Source: Geosiphon pyriformis (taxonomy: Eukaryota; Glomeromycota; Glomeromycetes; Archaeosporales; Geosiphonaceae). Taken from it: a DNA stretch of 17,893 bases. The stretch is taken from the NCBI GenBank assembly GCA_016748015.1, contig JAAOMT010000283.1:45829-63721 (forward strand), given 5' to 3'. The notes beneath the pieces are model-generated. The model searched no databases. It saw only the letters and a program-made list of their open reading frames with translations, and was not told where the DNA came from. Positions 7,698-17,634 of the stretch are shown here, one piece after another (position 1 is the first letter of the stretch; the number at the start of each line of letters is the position of its first letter). A program made the position numbers and the translations under genes.

Positions 7698-8895
7698 CCA
7701 AAAACAGGAATATTGCCTATGCTATTTTTTTATTTGGCTTAATAATATAGGTCTTTTCTAAGTTATTTTGTAATATTGCAATAATATTTCCTACATATTT
7801 TGCATTAATTATTTCTCTTTTGATGTTGATTCTTTTTTTCCTTAAACTATTCCTAGATGCTAATTGAACCATGATTATTGGTGGGATTTTTAAGACTATT
7901 TTCAGATTAATACAGGTGCATGAATGTAATTCCAATTTTATGGTTTCTTTTTCAGGATATCTCAAATCAAACTCTGTATCAGTATTATGTGTATGTTCAA
8001 GCATAATATCTTCATTATTATCACTAAACCATTTAAGTTCCTGTTTTTTAGAGAAATCAGGAAGCATGATATATTGTTTTGAGTTTGAATTGGAGTCTGA
8101 ATTGTTGTTATTTTCATTGCCATTTTGAATAGAGCTGGAATCATTATTTTTGTCATCATTATTGTTGGAGTTTAAATTGAAATTGAATATCAATTTCAAT
8201 TCTGATGCATAATTGCTGATTGGTTTTTTTTTGGGATTGTGTAGATCATGCATGGTAATAGATTGTAGTTAAAATCACACTCATTACAATATTGAAAGTC
8301 ACATAGAATTAAACAGTAGTTACATAATTGGGTGTTTATTTCTTCTAAGCACTGTTCTTGCTCTTTTTTTGTTGGTGCCAGATTCTGGTAATGCTTGTGG
8401 AATTTTTCTGGACTAGCTTTGATGTTAAGGAAAGTGTTTAGTTAGAAATAAAGAAAGTTTTAACTGGCTCTGATGGATTATTTTTAACCTCCAATATTTT
8501 GCTAAGTGAAGTGCTTTCGACTTTGGCACTTAATATTCTCTAGATTTTGTCTTTATTATGTAAATAGCCATTTAGATATGTCAAAACACAGTTCCATGTG
8601 GCATTAAAAAGTGTTCTACAACTGACTCAATTGCTAATAAGAATTGTGTATTGGCATGAAGTATTGCACATTCCTCTTCAACCAGAAATGTTGTTCCACA
8701 TTTTTTTGTTAAATAACTGTTCTCTACAAGCAAAACATGGTTTGTTGTCCTACTTGTTTTGTCATTTGGGATATCCATAGCATTCTCTGTAACATAATTT
8801 ACAGTAGTAATAAGAAGTATCTAATAGTTTTTGTTAAGTGCAATCTATGCTTCCATAGAGAACAGCTTTTTCTTGTAGTTCTTGTATTTGAGTGA
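7698..8895 (-). pseudogene. Cys-rich domain and truncated dUTPase, copy A
   Basis: On the minus strand, ELQEKAVLYGS (about 8840-8872) leads into YYYCKLCYRECYGYP, PCFAC and GMCNTSCQYTIL, matching the first Cys cluster of E1 with two stops. The second cluster, LCNYCLILCDFQYCNEC, lies near 8280-8330 and keeps all its Cys positions. The dUTPase frame (8253-7717) has TEFDLRYPE for motif 1, PPIIMVQLASRNSLRKK for motif 2 and EIINAKYVG for motif 3, where the family Asp is Asn. Motif 4 is interrupted by a TAG and motif 5 is missing because of the truncation. An open frame at 8581-8778 on the same strand is only a shifted reading of the first cluster. Positions 8896-9041 are a decayed linker toward the protease. 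Confidence 0.72.
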
Positions 8896-9041
8896 TATAT
8901 ATAATGGCTCTTTTATGGTTTTATGTGGGTATAATTTTTTCCAGCCACTAGTTATCTTCTCTGTAACCATGGTTTTTTTAGGTTTATTCTTTTCTTTCCC
9001 TTTTTTTCTTCAAATTCAATTAGTGGTGCTGGCATTGTTGT

Positions 9042-10012
9042 GAGTTTAAAGTGGCCACAGGTGGCTGGTATTTGTGTATACTGACTGTTTTGGCTGAGTT
9101 GCAATTCTTGGGTGGTCTAATCAAGTACAGCATTGGTTTTAACTAGCCAGTCATTATCAATTAGTGCTTAATATTGTGTAGCTTCTATTACTAAGACTTT
9201 AATTGGTATTATGATGCTATTAACTTTAAAGGAGAAGTCATTAATCTTATCAATTGGAGTTTTTGTCACTTTATCAGTGGTGATTATTCAGGCATTGGCA
9301 GTACAATTAACTTGACAACCTAATTGGTTCATGAATTGTTATGTGATGATGCTGTCTGCTGAACTGCTATTTAAAATAAGTTTAATAAAATAGCCATCAA
9401 TTGTGGCATCAGTATATATTGCTGTAATAGATTTAATATTAAAAACAGCTCCACTAAATAATAGAACCAATGTGGTTTCCTCAAGCTTAAAAAAGAATAT
9501 GTTGACAAGTGTTTTGTCTTTGGTACTGGTTGCTGGTAGAATATTGTTAATAAGTGGTTGCTGTAGTTTGTATTCTGAGTTGTTGAATTGCATGTCTTCT
9601 GGAATTACTAGGAGACTTAAATAGTTATGAGAATTTGGGTTTTGAGAGTAACCAGTTTCTGAACTCCACTGTTGTAATCCTAATGGTTGGTTAAAAGAGC
9701 TGGAGATTGGTTAATGAACAATTATTACTGATCTCCAGTTTTAAGTAACTTTTGATTTGAGATTTCCTAATTTATCTGAGCTGAGTTTAGTGGCAGTAAT
9801 AGAATTGCTGGTGTTTGATAAATTATTGGTGACTGCAATAGTTAATAAATTATGAGTGATACCAATTAATAAATTGACTGTGTCACTTGTACATAATGTG
9901 GTTGAGTTTGGTATTGTTTGTGTGTTTAATAATTGCCATAATTCTGAGTTGAAAATTGGTGATTGGAATTTTAATACTGATTTCCCAATTATTGGTTGCT
10001 TATTCTTTTGTG
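9042..10012 (-). pseudogene. Gag-protease linker and protease, copy A
   Basis: After the knuckle the minus strand gives a linker with NYLSLLVIPED near 9590-9630, comparable to QQTYLNILENL in E1. The protease follows (9593-9339): ATSTKDKTLVNIFFFKLEE, LFSGAVFNIKSITAIYTDA and LILNSSSADSIIT. The active site DSG reads NSS, so Asp (9369-9371) and Gly are both lost. The second retropepsin segment and a C-terminal IPATCGHF (about 9050-9075), identical to E1, are readable between stops. The enzyme must be inactive. Confidence 0.72.
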
Positions 10013-11650
10013 ACATTTGAATTGCAGATGTTCTTGTTTATCATAATAGTAGCAGATATGCATTTCTTGCTGCCACAATGGTCATGTTGATGCTGGATGC
10101 GACTAATTCTGGTGCTAATTGATAGTTCTAAAATTGTTGCAATGTTGAGTAATTAATATATTGCTTAATTGTTGTTAGCTAAGTACCTCTCTAGTTTTTG
10201 ATTAATTGAATCACTAAATTGTTTCAATTTGGAATCCAATTCAGATGATTTATTTATTACTAGATTTACAGCTTGGACATAGTTAGCTTCTAATTCAGTA
10301 GCTTCAAAATCTTTGGTGTAAGTAACTGCTGCTTGAAGATTGGCTAGATATAGTAGACATATGCATTGCAGGATGCTGCTGCATAATCCATAAATGAACT
10401 GATTCAAAATCTGGGTTACTGTAAAATAATTGGTGTTAATGGCTTGAATTTGACAAAGATTCTTGTAAAAGCATTTCAAGTAAGTGGTAACTGCTTTAGC
10501 GTTTCCTTGTTTAATAGTGGTAAATATATTAACTAAACAGTTAATGCTATTATTGTTGCTAAAATATCTTAGGAATTTCTGTTTGAATGCATTGAAAATT
10601 TAAAGTTTCTGGGCCAAATTCTAATATCAAGAATTGGCAATATCTTGGAGAAAATAAGAAATGGCTTGTAATGCTCTGGTATTGTTTCATCTGTTGGCTG
10701 CAATGGTTTTTTTCACATTGTTAAGCCATACTTAGACATTATCCTTTTTGCCGATAAATTTTTCTATTTTGGCAATTAAAGCATAAGTTATTGGTTGTTG
10801 CTGTAGTGGTTGTTGAAGTGATTGTTGTGGTTGTTGTTGAGGTGGTACTTGTGGCTGTTGAATTGGTTTGGCAATTGGTTCAATTGGTGGCTAATTGATT
10901 ATGATTGTTGGAGGTAAGTGTTGTTAATTAATTATGTTAGGATTTAAATTGTTCTGATTTCTCTAAGTTCGAATATTCAGAGTTTTAATTTTCAGGTTTT
11001 CTGAAATTGGGTTTTGATAATTAAATTCTCAATTTTCATCTTCTTTTTCTTCTGATTCCATCACTTCTCAAGAACTCATAACTTCGAAATCTGGTTGAGG
11101 TGGTAGTAATTGAAATCTTAATGGCATTGGTGATCACAATTTAAATTCTTCAAAATAATTGTCATAGGTTCCTAACAACTCTGCTTTCTTTTGTTTACTT
11201 TGAAATAGAAGTTGGACTAATAATGATTTTGCATTTGAGATAGACATGTCTGGTAATGAAATGTTGATGGCATTTTTAAGTGTATAATGATATAATAGAT
11301 TGGTTGGTAATTCTACTCTTGTTTTTTTCCAAGTAAATGGTTGTATTTTTTGAGATGTTACTGCTGGTGTTTGTAATTTTTCTTTGTCTTTGTTTGGATA
11401 AGTAATTGAATATTTTTGTTGGGTGTGAATTTCAATTTCTCTGTTGATTTCAGTAAAGATTGCTGTGAAATTATGATTGGCTGGTAGGCTGGTATTTTGA
11501 ATTAATTCATTGTAAAAATTTTCTTTTGCTGAATTGGTTTTTATTAATACTTCTAACAAATATGAGATTCTCTTATTAATATAGAAATTAAAGACTAATT
11601 CTGCTAATAAGTGGTTATTGGTTAATCTTAAATGTTGACAGTAGTGTTAA
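10013..11650 (-). pseudogene. gag, copy A (N-terminal domain, capsid, eroded zinc knuckle)
   Basis: An N-terminal segment of 141 codons (11559-11134) begins in LLEVLIKTNSAKENFYNELI; copy B has the close relative LLGVLVKTNSARGNFYNKLI. A Gln/Pro-rich stretch follows (about 10790-10900, CAA repeats). The capsid region (about 10770-10165) contains VWLNNVKKTIAANRW, LQAISYFLQDIANSWY, and then FNAFKQKFLRYFS. This pattern resembles the retrotransposon Gag capsid family, in which conserved aromatic residues precede an F-x2-F-like segment. The knuckle at 10013-10054 reads CYYYDKQEHLQFKC, which is C-x2-C-x4-H-x4-C with the second Cys changed to Tyr. Gag would form the particle. Several stops make it a pseudogene. 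The capsid part is not available for comparison in E1. Confidence 0.7.
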
Positions 11651-11747
11651 AATAAGGATTTGGCAAATTCTAAATGGTTTGTCTGGTTCTGCTACTTTTG
11701 GATGATTGTTGTAGGTGCTGGTTCTCTGTAAAATTATACTTCACAAA

Positions 11748-11815
11748 GAGCACCAAATGTTACAGATGATTATTTGGAGTCTCAAATCAAATAACAAACC
11801 TGTAACTTGGTGCTC
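11748..11815 (-). promoter_or_regulatory. Primer-binding site and inverted repeat at the LTR end, copy A
   Basis: On the minus strand the LTR ends CTGTAACA, followed after TT by TGGTGCTC (11748-11755), the expected place and opening TGG of a primer-binding site. Thirty-four bases upstream inside the LTR is the complement GAGCACCAAGTTACAG (11800-11815). The two arms can pair as a long hairpin. A TATATAA-like sequence lies about 72 bases upstream of the inner arm (about 11880-11888). Confidence 0.55.
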
Positions 11816-12416
11816 AATAACTAATATAGTTGATGATATTTGAAGGTTTTAATGATCTGAAGGTTTTGGATTGGAGTTTTTTATATAATGGACAGAAATT
11901 CAGTTGTTGTTTCAATAGTCTTTCAGAATCACAATTTCATCAAATTTTTTTCTTAATGTGATGACCAGTAATCTGACAGCAATACTCTTTTAATAAGCTA
12001 TTCTTAAATTCTTAAACTTTATACCCTTCTTTTGGAATCTTTTACCAGGCTATTCTTGATGTTAATTATTCAGTACTTAATCTTTTAATTAATTAGTAAA
12101 CAACAAAAAATAATAAAAAAAATAAAAAAAAATAAAAGAGAATAAAGAAATAAGCCAAAGCAATAAATATTAGTATTCTGTCAATAGCCATGATTAAGAG
12201 CTATTGTTCTAGCATGATTAAGTATCAGTTATTATTAACATAAAATGTTAAGAGTGAAGAATGAATTGATATAGCAAATAATTATTTATTGATATTTGTA
12301 ATGGAAAGGTTGTTTAGATAAAAATCTAAACTGAAAAATCTGTCTTTTCTATTTTTAACACTACCACTATATATACATAATTGAGATTTCTTAATTTCTT
12401 AATTTTTTACACCAGG
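11758..12416 (-). repeat. LTR remnant of copy A
   Basis: The minus-strand end CTGTAACA at 11758 matches the terminal repeat of the E1 LTR. Homology with the copy B LTR is visible across most of the interval: ATGTATATATAG at 12368-12379, the paired hairpins, a poly-A/T tract with TTGTTGTTTA, and the conserved stretch before the primer site. The U3 start with TGTTAC is not found, so the segment appears cut at about 12416, where GAATT-type repeats begin. There is no gene in it. Confidence 0.65.
12183..12251 (-). other. Paired hairpins in the LTR of copy A
   Basis: Hairpin 1 at 12235-12251 pairs TTAACA with TGTTAA over a 5-base loop. Hairpin 2 at 12183-12205 pairs AATAGC with GCTATT around an AATCAT-type core. 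The order and spacing match those of E1 and copy B. Confidence 0.5.
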
Positions 12417-12548
12417 AATCCTGAAATTTCTGAAATTCTGCAATTCCTTTGAGAAGATTTTGGAATTTTGAAATCCTGTAATTCCTCATATTAAAATTCT
12501 GAAATTCCTGGAATCTTGCAATTCCTTTAAGAGAAATTCTGGAATTCC
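12417..12548. repeat. GAATTCC-type imperfect repeats at the B/A junction
   Basis: Variants of GGAATT, GAATTTC and AGGAATTGCA recur through this stretch. The segment containing CAAAGGAATTGCAGAATTTC (minus strand) is repeated as TTAAAGGAATTGCA about 90 bases away. It has no coding capacity and no counterpart in the other copies. It lies where the copy B dUTPase homology ends and the copy A LTR homology begins. Confidence 0.6.
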
Positions 12549-13880
12549 ACATTTACTATATCTACTTTATATATTAATATACTTCTTATATATTCTATGA
12601 ATAATACTGTGAATTCGAATTCACTAATTCTTTTAGCTATAATCCTTAATTTTTCCCTGTTTCCTATTGATACTAATTGAGCTATTTTAACCAGAAGCAG
12701 AAATATTGCCTGTGCTATTTTTTTATTTGGCTCTATAATATAGGCCTTTTTTGAATCATTTTGTAGCATTGCAATAATATTTTCCACATATTCTGTATTA
12801 ATTATTCCTTTTTTAATATTAATTTCTTTTTTCATTAAGCTATTCCTAAATACTAGTTGAACTATTGTTATTGCTAGAATTTTTAAGGCTATTTTCAGAT
12901 CAATATATGTGCACAAATATGGTTCCAATTTTATGGCTTTTTTTCCTGGATATCTCAAATTAAACTTTGCATTAGTATTATGCATATATTTAAGCATAAT
13001 ATCTTCATTATTATTACTGAATCATTTAAGTTCTTAGTGAAATCAGAAAGTACAATATATTATTCTGGGTTTGAATTAGAGTCCAAATTGTTGTTATTTT
13101 CATTGCCATTTTAAATGGAGCTGGAACCATTGTTTTTGTTATCATTATTGTTAAAGTTTGAATTGGGATTAAATGTTGATTCTAATTCTAATGTACAGCT
13201 GCTGATTGGTTCTTTTTCTTCTGGAATCATGTAGATTATGCATGATGGTGGATTGTAAATAAGATCACACTTATTACAATATTGAAAGTTACATGAAATC
13301 AAACAGTGATCACATAGTCAAATGTTGATTTCTTTCAAGTATTGTTTCTGCTCTTCTTTTGTAGGTGCTAAGTTTTGGTAGTGTTTATGGAATTTTTTTG
13401 GGCCAGTTTTTATATCAATGAAAGCATTGGGGTTGGGGATAAGAACAATGTCAACTGGTTCTAAAGAATTGTTTTTTATTTCCAATATTTTGTTGATCAT
13501 AGTACCTTTAACTTTGGCAATGACCATTTTTCAAATTTTGTTTTTGTCGTGTGAGTAACTGTCTAAGCAAGAGATTGCTTAATGCCAGGTAACAGTTATG
13601 AGTATTTTATAACTCACCCAGTTACTTATAAGGATGATATACTAATACAAAGTGTCATATGTTTCTTTTCAGCCAGGAATGTTATTCTATATTTTTTCAT
13701 CAAGTAGTTGTTCGCTGCAAGCAAGACATGGTTCATTGTTCCACTTGTCTTGGCATTTTTGAATAACCATAGCATTTATAGTAATATGGTTTACAGTAGT
13801 AATGAATTTACATTTAGTAATCTTTGTTGAATACAACCCAAACTTTTATAAAAGACAGTTTTTTTTTGCAGTTTTTACAT
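12549..13880 (-). pseudogene. Cys-rich domain and dUTPase, copy B
   Basis: On the minus strand, KLQKKTVFYKSLGCIQQRLL (about 13810-13870) precedes a very eroded first Cys cluster. The second cluster, LCDHCLISCNFQYCNKC (about 13270-13320), keeps its cysteines just after a stop. The dUTPase (12997 to about 12610) shows AKFNLRYPG, VFRNSLMKKE, GIINTEYVEN and KIAQAIFLLLV, and motif 5 has decayed to ISEFEF. The motif 3 Asp is Asn, as in copy A. Unlike copy A it reaches past motif 5, ending within about 60 bases of it. Positions 13881-14130 are a stop-rich linker with no clear domain. Confidence 0.7.
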
Positions 13881-14130
13881 TATAGAAGTATATAAGGTGG
13901 TTCTGGTCTATTGTTGATTGAGTATGATCTTTTCCAACTGCTGTTTATTTTTTCAGTGGCTGTTGTTTCTTCAGGTATGTTTTCTTCCTTTTCCTTTTTT
14001 TTGTCATCCTAAGAGAATATCAATAGTAGTTTGTTGTGATTATTGTTGGTCTATAAAACTTAATAGGCTTTTTAAATAGGTTTTTTTTCTTTATTATTAA
14101 ACTTGATGAGTAATGTTAATGTGTTGGTGG

Positions 14131-15111
14131 TCTTGAAGTAATCACACATTGCTGGTACTCACATGTGTTGCCCATTTTAACTAAGTTAGAGTTTTTGAAT
14201 GGTCCAATTAAGAACAGCATTAGTTTTTAAGAGCCAGTTATTTCCCATTAGTGCTTGGTACTGGGTGGCTTCTATCATTAAAACTTTGATGGAAGTAATA
14301 ATATTATTGACTTTGAATGAGAAGTCATTGATTTCACTTATTGAAGTTTTTGTAGTTCCATCAGCCATAATAATTCTAGTGCTGACAGCACAATTAACTT
14401 GGTAACCTAATTGGTCCATAAGTTGTTAGGTTATGATACTGCTTGTTGACCCACTATTAAAGATGAGTTTTATAGATTAGTTATTGACTTTGGTATTAGT
14501 ATACATAACAGTAATGGGTTTAGTGTTAAGAGCAGCTCCACTAAATAATGGAACTGATGTGGTTTTCTCAAGCTTAAAAGAGAATATAGTGACAAGTGTT
14601 TTGTCTTCAGTACTGGTTGCTGGTGAAATATTGCTGATAAGTGGTTGCTGTGGATTGAGTTCTGGGTTGTTGAGTTGAGTATCTTCTGAAATCACCAGGA
14701 GACTTAAATAATTCTGGATATTTGGGTTTTAAGAATAACCAGTTTCTAAACTCCACTGTCATAATCCTAATGGTTGGTTGGAAGAACTGGGAATTGGTTG
14801 ATGGACAACTATTACTAATTTCCAGTTTTGGGTAACCCTTGATCTGGAATTTCTTGTTGTTATCTGAGCTGAGTTTAGTGGTAATATTAAAATTGCTGAT
14901 GTCTGATAAATTATTTGTGACTGTAGTAGTTAATAAATAATAAGTGTTTCCAGTTAATAAACTGGAATTTGATAAATTGGCTGCATTATCTAAGGGTAAT
15001 GAGCTGATATTAGTATTGTTTGTGTAATGAATTGTTAGCATAGTTTGCAATTTGAAATCTGTGATCAGGGTTTTGGTATTAATTTTCTGATTGTGGATTA
15101 CTATAAAATCA
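14131..15111 (-). pseudogene. Gag-protease linker and protease, copy B
   Basis: Minus-strand reading gives a linker with YLSLLVISED, then ATSTEDKTLVTIFSFKLEK, LFSGAALNTKPITVMYTNT (14695-14477), LIFNSGSTSS and QLMDQLGYQVNC. The frame is open from 14419 to 14186 through GNNWLLKTNAVLNWT, and CDYF marks the end near 14131-14150. The catalytic Asp is Asn (NSG, 14456-14458). In-frame stops flank the active site. Another open frame at 14607-15050 overlaps in a different phase; the phase that aligns with E1 is the one given here. Confidence 0.72.
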
Positions 15112-16780
15112 GCAGTTGGCTCTTAGATAACCTAATTTACCATAGTTGTAGTATATACATATTTTTTGTTGTCATAGCTGATTGGATGATAATAAGGAAT
15201 ATAACTGATTTTGGAAACAATTCATGTTTTCTAGATTATTGCATTATTGTGGAGGTTGATAAATTGCTTAATTGTTAGTTAAGTATCTCTTAATTTTCTG
15301 GTTGATGAAATCACTAAATTGTTTCAATTTGGAATTCAAGTCAGATAATCTGTTTATTACTAGATTGATGGCTTGGGCATAGTTAGCTTTGAGTTTAGCT
15401 GCTTCAAAATCTTTGGCATAAGTAACTGCTGCTTGAAAATCTGCTAAGTGTAATGAACATATTAAAGAATATTACTGTACAAGCCTCTAATAAATTAATT
15501 TAAAATTTGTGGCACTGTAAAATAATTGGCTTGTATTGCCTGAATTTGGCACAAATTTCTGTGAAAGCATCCTAAATAAATAGTAACTGCTTTAGTTTCT
15601 CCTTGCTTGATGGTGGTGAAAATATTGGCTAAGCAATTAATACTATTATTGTTGCTAAAATATTATAAGAACTCAAGCTTAAATGTGTTGAAATCTTGGG
15701 GTTTGTTGGCCAAGCTTTGATATCATGAGTTAGCAGTATTCTGGAAAAAGTATGAGATGGCTTGGAGTGATCTGGCGTCATTTCATTCATTGGCTGCAAT
15801 GGCTTTTTTCATATTATTTAGTCATACTTGTATGTCATTTTCTTTGCCAGTGAATTTTTTGATTTTGGTAATTGGTACATATGCCATTGGTTGTTGTTAT
15901 GATAGTTGTTAAAGTGGTTGTTGCAGTTGTTGTTAAGATAATATTTGTGGCTGTTGAATTGGTTCAGCAATTAATTCAATTGGTGGCTGATTAATTATGA
16001 TTACTGAAAGTAAGTGTTGCTGATTAATGATGTTAGAATTTGGATTGTTCTAATTTTTTTGAGTTTGAATATTTGAAGTTTTAACTTCTGGGTTTTCTAC
16101 AATCAGGTTTTGGTAATTAAATTTCTGATTGTCATCTTTTTTTTCTTCCAATTCTGTTACTTTCTAAAGACTTATGGTTTTGAAATCTGGTTGAAGTGGC
16201 AGTAATCAAAATCCTGATAACATTGGCAATCAGAATTTAAATCTTTTAAAATACCTGCCATATATTCCTAATAGATTGGCTTTTGATTGTTTACTTTAGA
16301 ATCGTATTTAGACCACTGGTGTTTTCACATTTGATGTAGATGTGCCTGCTGATAAAATGTTTATGGCACTTTCAAGTGTATAGTAGTATAATAAATTGGT
16401 TGGTGATTCAAATTTTGTTTTCTTTCAAATGAGTGATTGTATTCTTTAAAGTGTTACTATTGGTATTTATAGTTTTTCTTTGCTTTTGTTTGCATAGGTA
16501 ATTGGTTATCTTTGTTGAATGTGATTTTTAATTTTCTTATTGATTTCAGTGAAGATTGCCATGAAGTTATAATTTACTGGTAAACTGGTATTTTGGATTA
16601 ATTTGTTGTAAAAATTTCCTCTTGCTGAGTTAGTTTTTACTAGTACTCCTAACAAATATAAAATTTTTTTATTGACATAGAAATTGAAAACTGATTTTGC
16701 TGATAAATAATTGTTGGTTAATTCCAAGTGTTGACAATGGTGTTGAAATAAAAATTTGGTGAATTCTAAATAGTTTGTCT
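15112..16780 (-). pseudogene. gag, copy B (N-terminal domain, capsid, eroded zinc knuckle)
   Basis: The N-terminal domain (ORF 16727-16506) parallels that of copy A. The capsid (about 15880-15280) reads FTGKENDIQVWLNNMKKAIA, LQAISYFFQNTANS and CFHRNLCQIQAIQANYFTVP, clearly homologous to copy A through several stops. The knuckle at 15112-15153 reads YYNYGKLGYLRANC. The spacing of C-x2-C-x4-H-x4-C is kept, but the first two Cys and the His are all Tyr, each explicable by one transition. A + strand open frame at 15045-15278 is opposite this region and is a shadow. Confidence 0.7.
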
Positions 16781-16855
16781 CTATTTTTTCTGGTTCTGCT
16801 ACTTTTGGATGATTGTGTGTTAGTGTTGGTTCTCTGTAGAATTATACCTTATAGG

Positions 16856-16922
16856 GAGCACCAAATATTACAAGTAATTATTTGGGATCTCAAATTAAAT
16901 AACAAACTCATAACTTGGTGCT
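16856..16922 (-). promoter_or_regulatory. Primer-binding site and inverted repeat at the LTR end, copy B
   Basis: TGGTGCTC (minus strand, 16856-16863) follows the LTR end and is complementary to AGCACCA at 16913-16922 region within the LTR (AGCACCAAGTTA, 16911-16922). This is the same arrangement as in copy A, although the sequence after TGGTGCTC differs between them. The LTR terminus has decayed to TAATA, consistent with CA to TA. Confidence 0.5.
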
Positions 16923-17634
16923 TAATAGTTGTTATTATTAGTAGTATCTAAAGGTTTTGTATCTGAAAGTTTGATTGAGTTCTTTGTATAATAAATAGAG
17001 ATTTAAGGATTGTAATCCATAGCTTCCCAGAATTGCAATTCCATCAAATTTTTTTTTTCAGTGTAATGACTGGTAATTTTTCTGGTAAGCTATTCTCAAT
17101 TAAGTATTCTATTCTTATTTTTGGGTTTTTTACCAATCACTTTAATGTTGATAACTCTGTGCATTGATTCTTAATCAATTAATAAACAACAAAATAAACC
17201 AAAAAAATTAAAAAAAATTAAAAAAATTAAGTCAAGACAAGTAACATTAGTATCTCATCAAAAGCCATGATCAAAAGCTATTATTCCAGCATAATTAAAT
17301 ATTTAATATTATCAACATGAAGTGTTGATAGTGAGAAGAGTGATTTAGATAATAATAATTATTTATTAATATTGATAATTCTAATAAAGATGTAGTAATA
17401 AAAAGGTCTTTGTTTTTTTCTTCTGCTTTTAATGCTTTTGCTATATATACATAATTTAAATTCTATGAAATTGCTCACATTTCTAAGCAATGTGCTATAA
17501 TTTTTTAAGCAATGTGCTTATGTGTTAACTACTATTCTCTTATTGGTCTATCTGTTTTTCTATAATTTTTTTATAATTTTTATCTTTTTTTTTCTTTTTG
17601 TATATTATAAAATAAATTTATATAACCAGTAACA
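16866..17634 (-). repeat. 5' LTR of copy B
   Basis: On the minus strand it starts TGTTACTGG at 17634 and ends TTGTAATA at 16866, corresponding to the TGTTAC...GTAACA ends of E1 with one decayed base pair. Its length is 769 bp against 763 bp for E1. A TATA-like box lies at 17442-17449. There are two hairpins (17260-17330) and A-rich tracts. A short duplicated motif, AAGCAATGTGCTTA or similar, recurs at about 17482-17520. No gene is present. Confidence 0.6.
17260..17330 (-). other. Paired hairpins in the LTR of copy B
   Basis: Hairpin 1 at 17310-17330 pairs TATCAACA with TGTTGATA over a 5-base loop. Hairpin 2 at 17260-17282 has arms AATAGC and GCTTTT around a TTGATCAT core and is partly decayed. 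Compared with copy A, hairpin 1 shows a T-A to C-G change on both arms. Confidence 0.5.

Larger units (their letters stand above)
7698..12416 (-). mobile_element. Copy A: degenerate 5' half of a dUTPase-carrying Ty3-like element
   Basis: Read on the minus strand it has LTR remnant, primer-binding-site inverted repeat, gag, protease, Cys-rich domain and dUTPase. Homology stops at about 7698, just after dUTPase motif 4. There is no reverse transcriptase, integrase or 3' LTR. Every coding segment carries several stops and frame changes. Coding-strand composition is A/C-rich, like E1, but CpG is much rarer. The copy abuts fragment C on the left and the B/A junction repeats on the right. Confidence 0.75.
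12549..17634 (-). mobile_element. Copy B: degenerate 5' half of a dUTPase-carrying Ty3-like element
   Basis: It has the same layout as copy A: LTR, inverted repeat with primer site, gag, protease, Cys-rich domain and dUTPase on the minus strand, and then nothing further of Pol. It is the more eroded of the two in the zinc knuckle and first Cys cluster. The copy A LTR remnant follows about 130 bases after its end and could have served as a shared 3' LTR of a deletion derivative, but the LTRs are now clearly divergent. Confidence 0.72.

Noticed and set aside
7489-7761. Plus-strand 90-codon open frame, and similar plus-strand frames at 7871-8128, 9403-9624, 14199-14405 and 14484-14678.
   Set aside because: All lie opposite the protease or dUTPase regions of the minus-strand copies and have no recognisable domain; the antisense frames carry the homology.
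8581-8778. Minus-strand 65-codon open frame.
   Set aside because: It is a shifted-phase reading of the copy A Cys-rich domain; the phase with YYYCKLC, PCFAC and GMCNTSCQY is the homologous one.
7698-17634. Simple tandem segmental duplication of one 5-kb unit (A and B).
   Set aside because: The outer junctions differ: B is followed by the repeat island and the A LTR, while A is followed by fragment C. The sequences are also too divergent to show a recent duplication.
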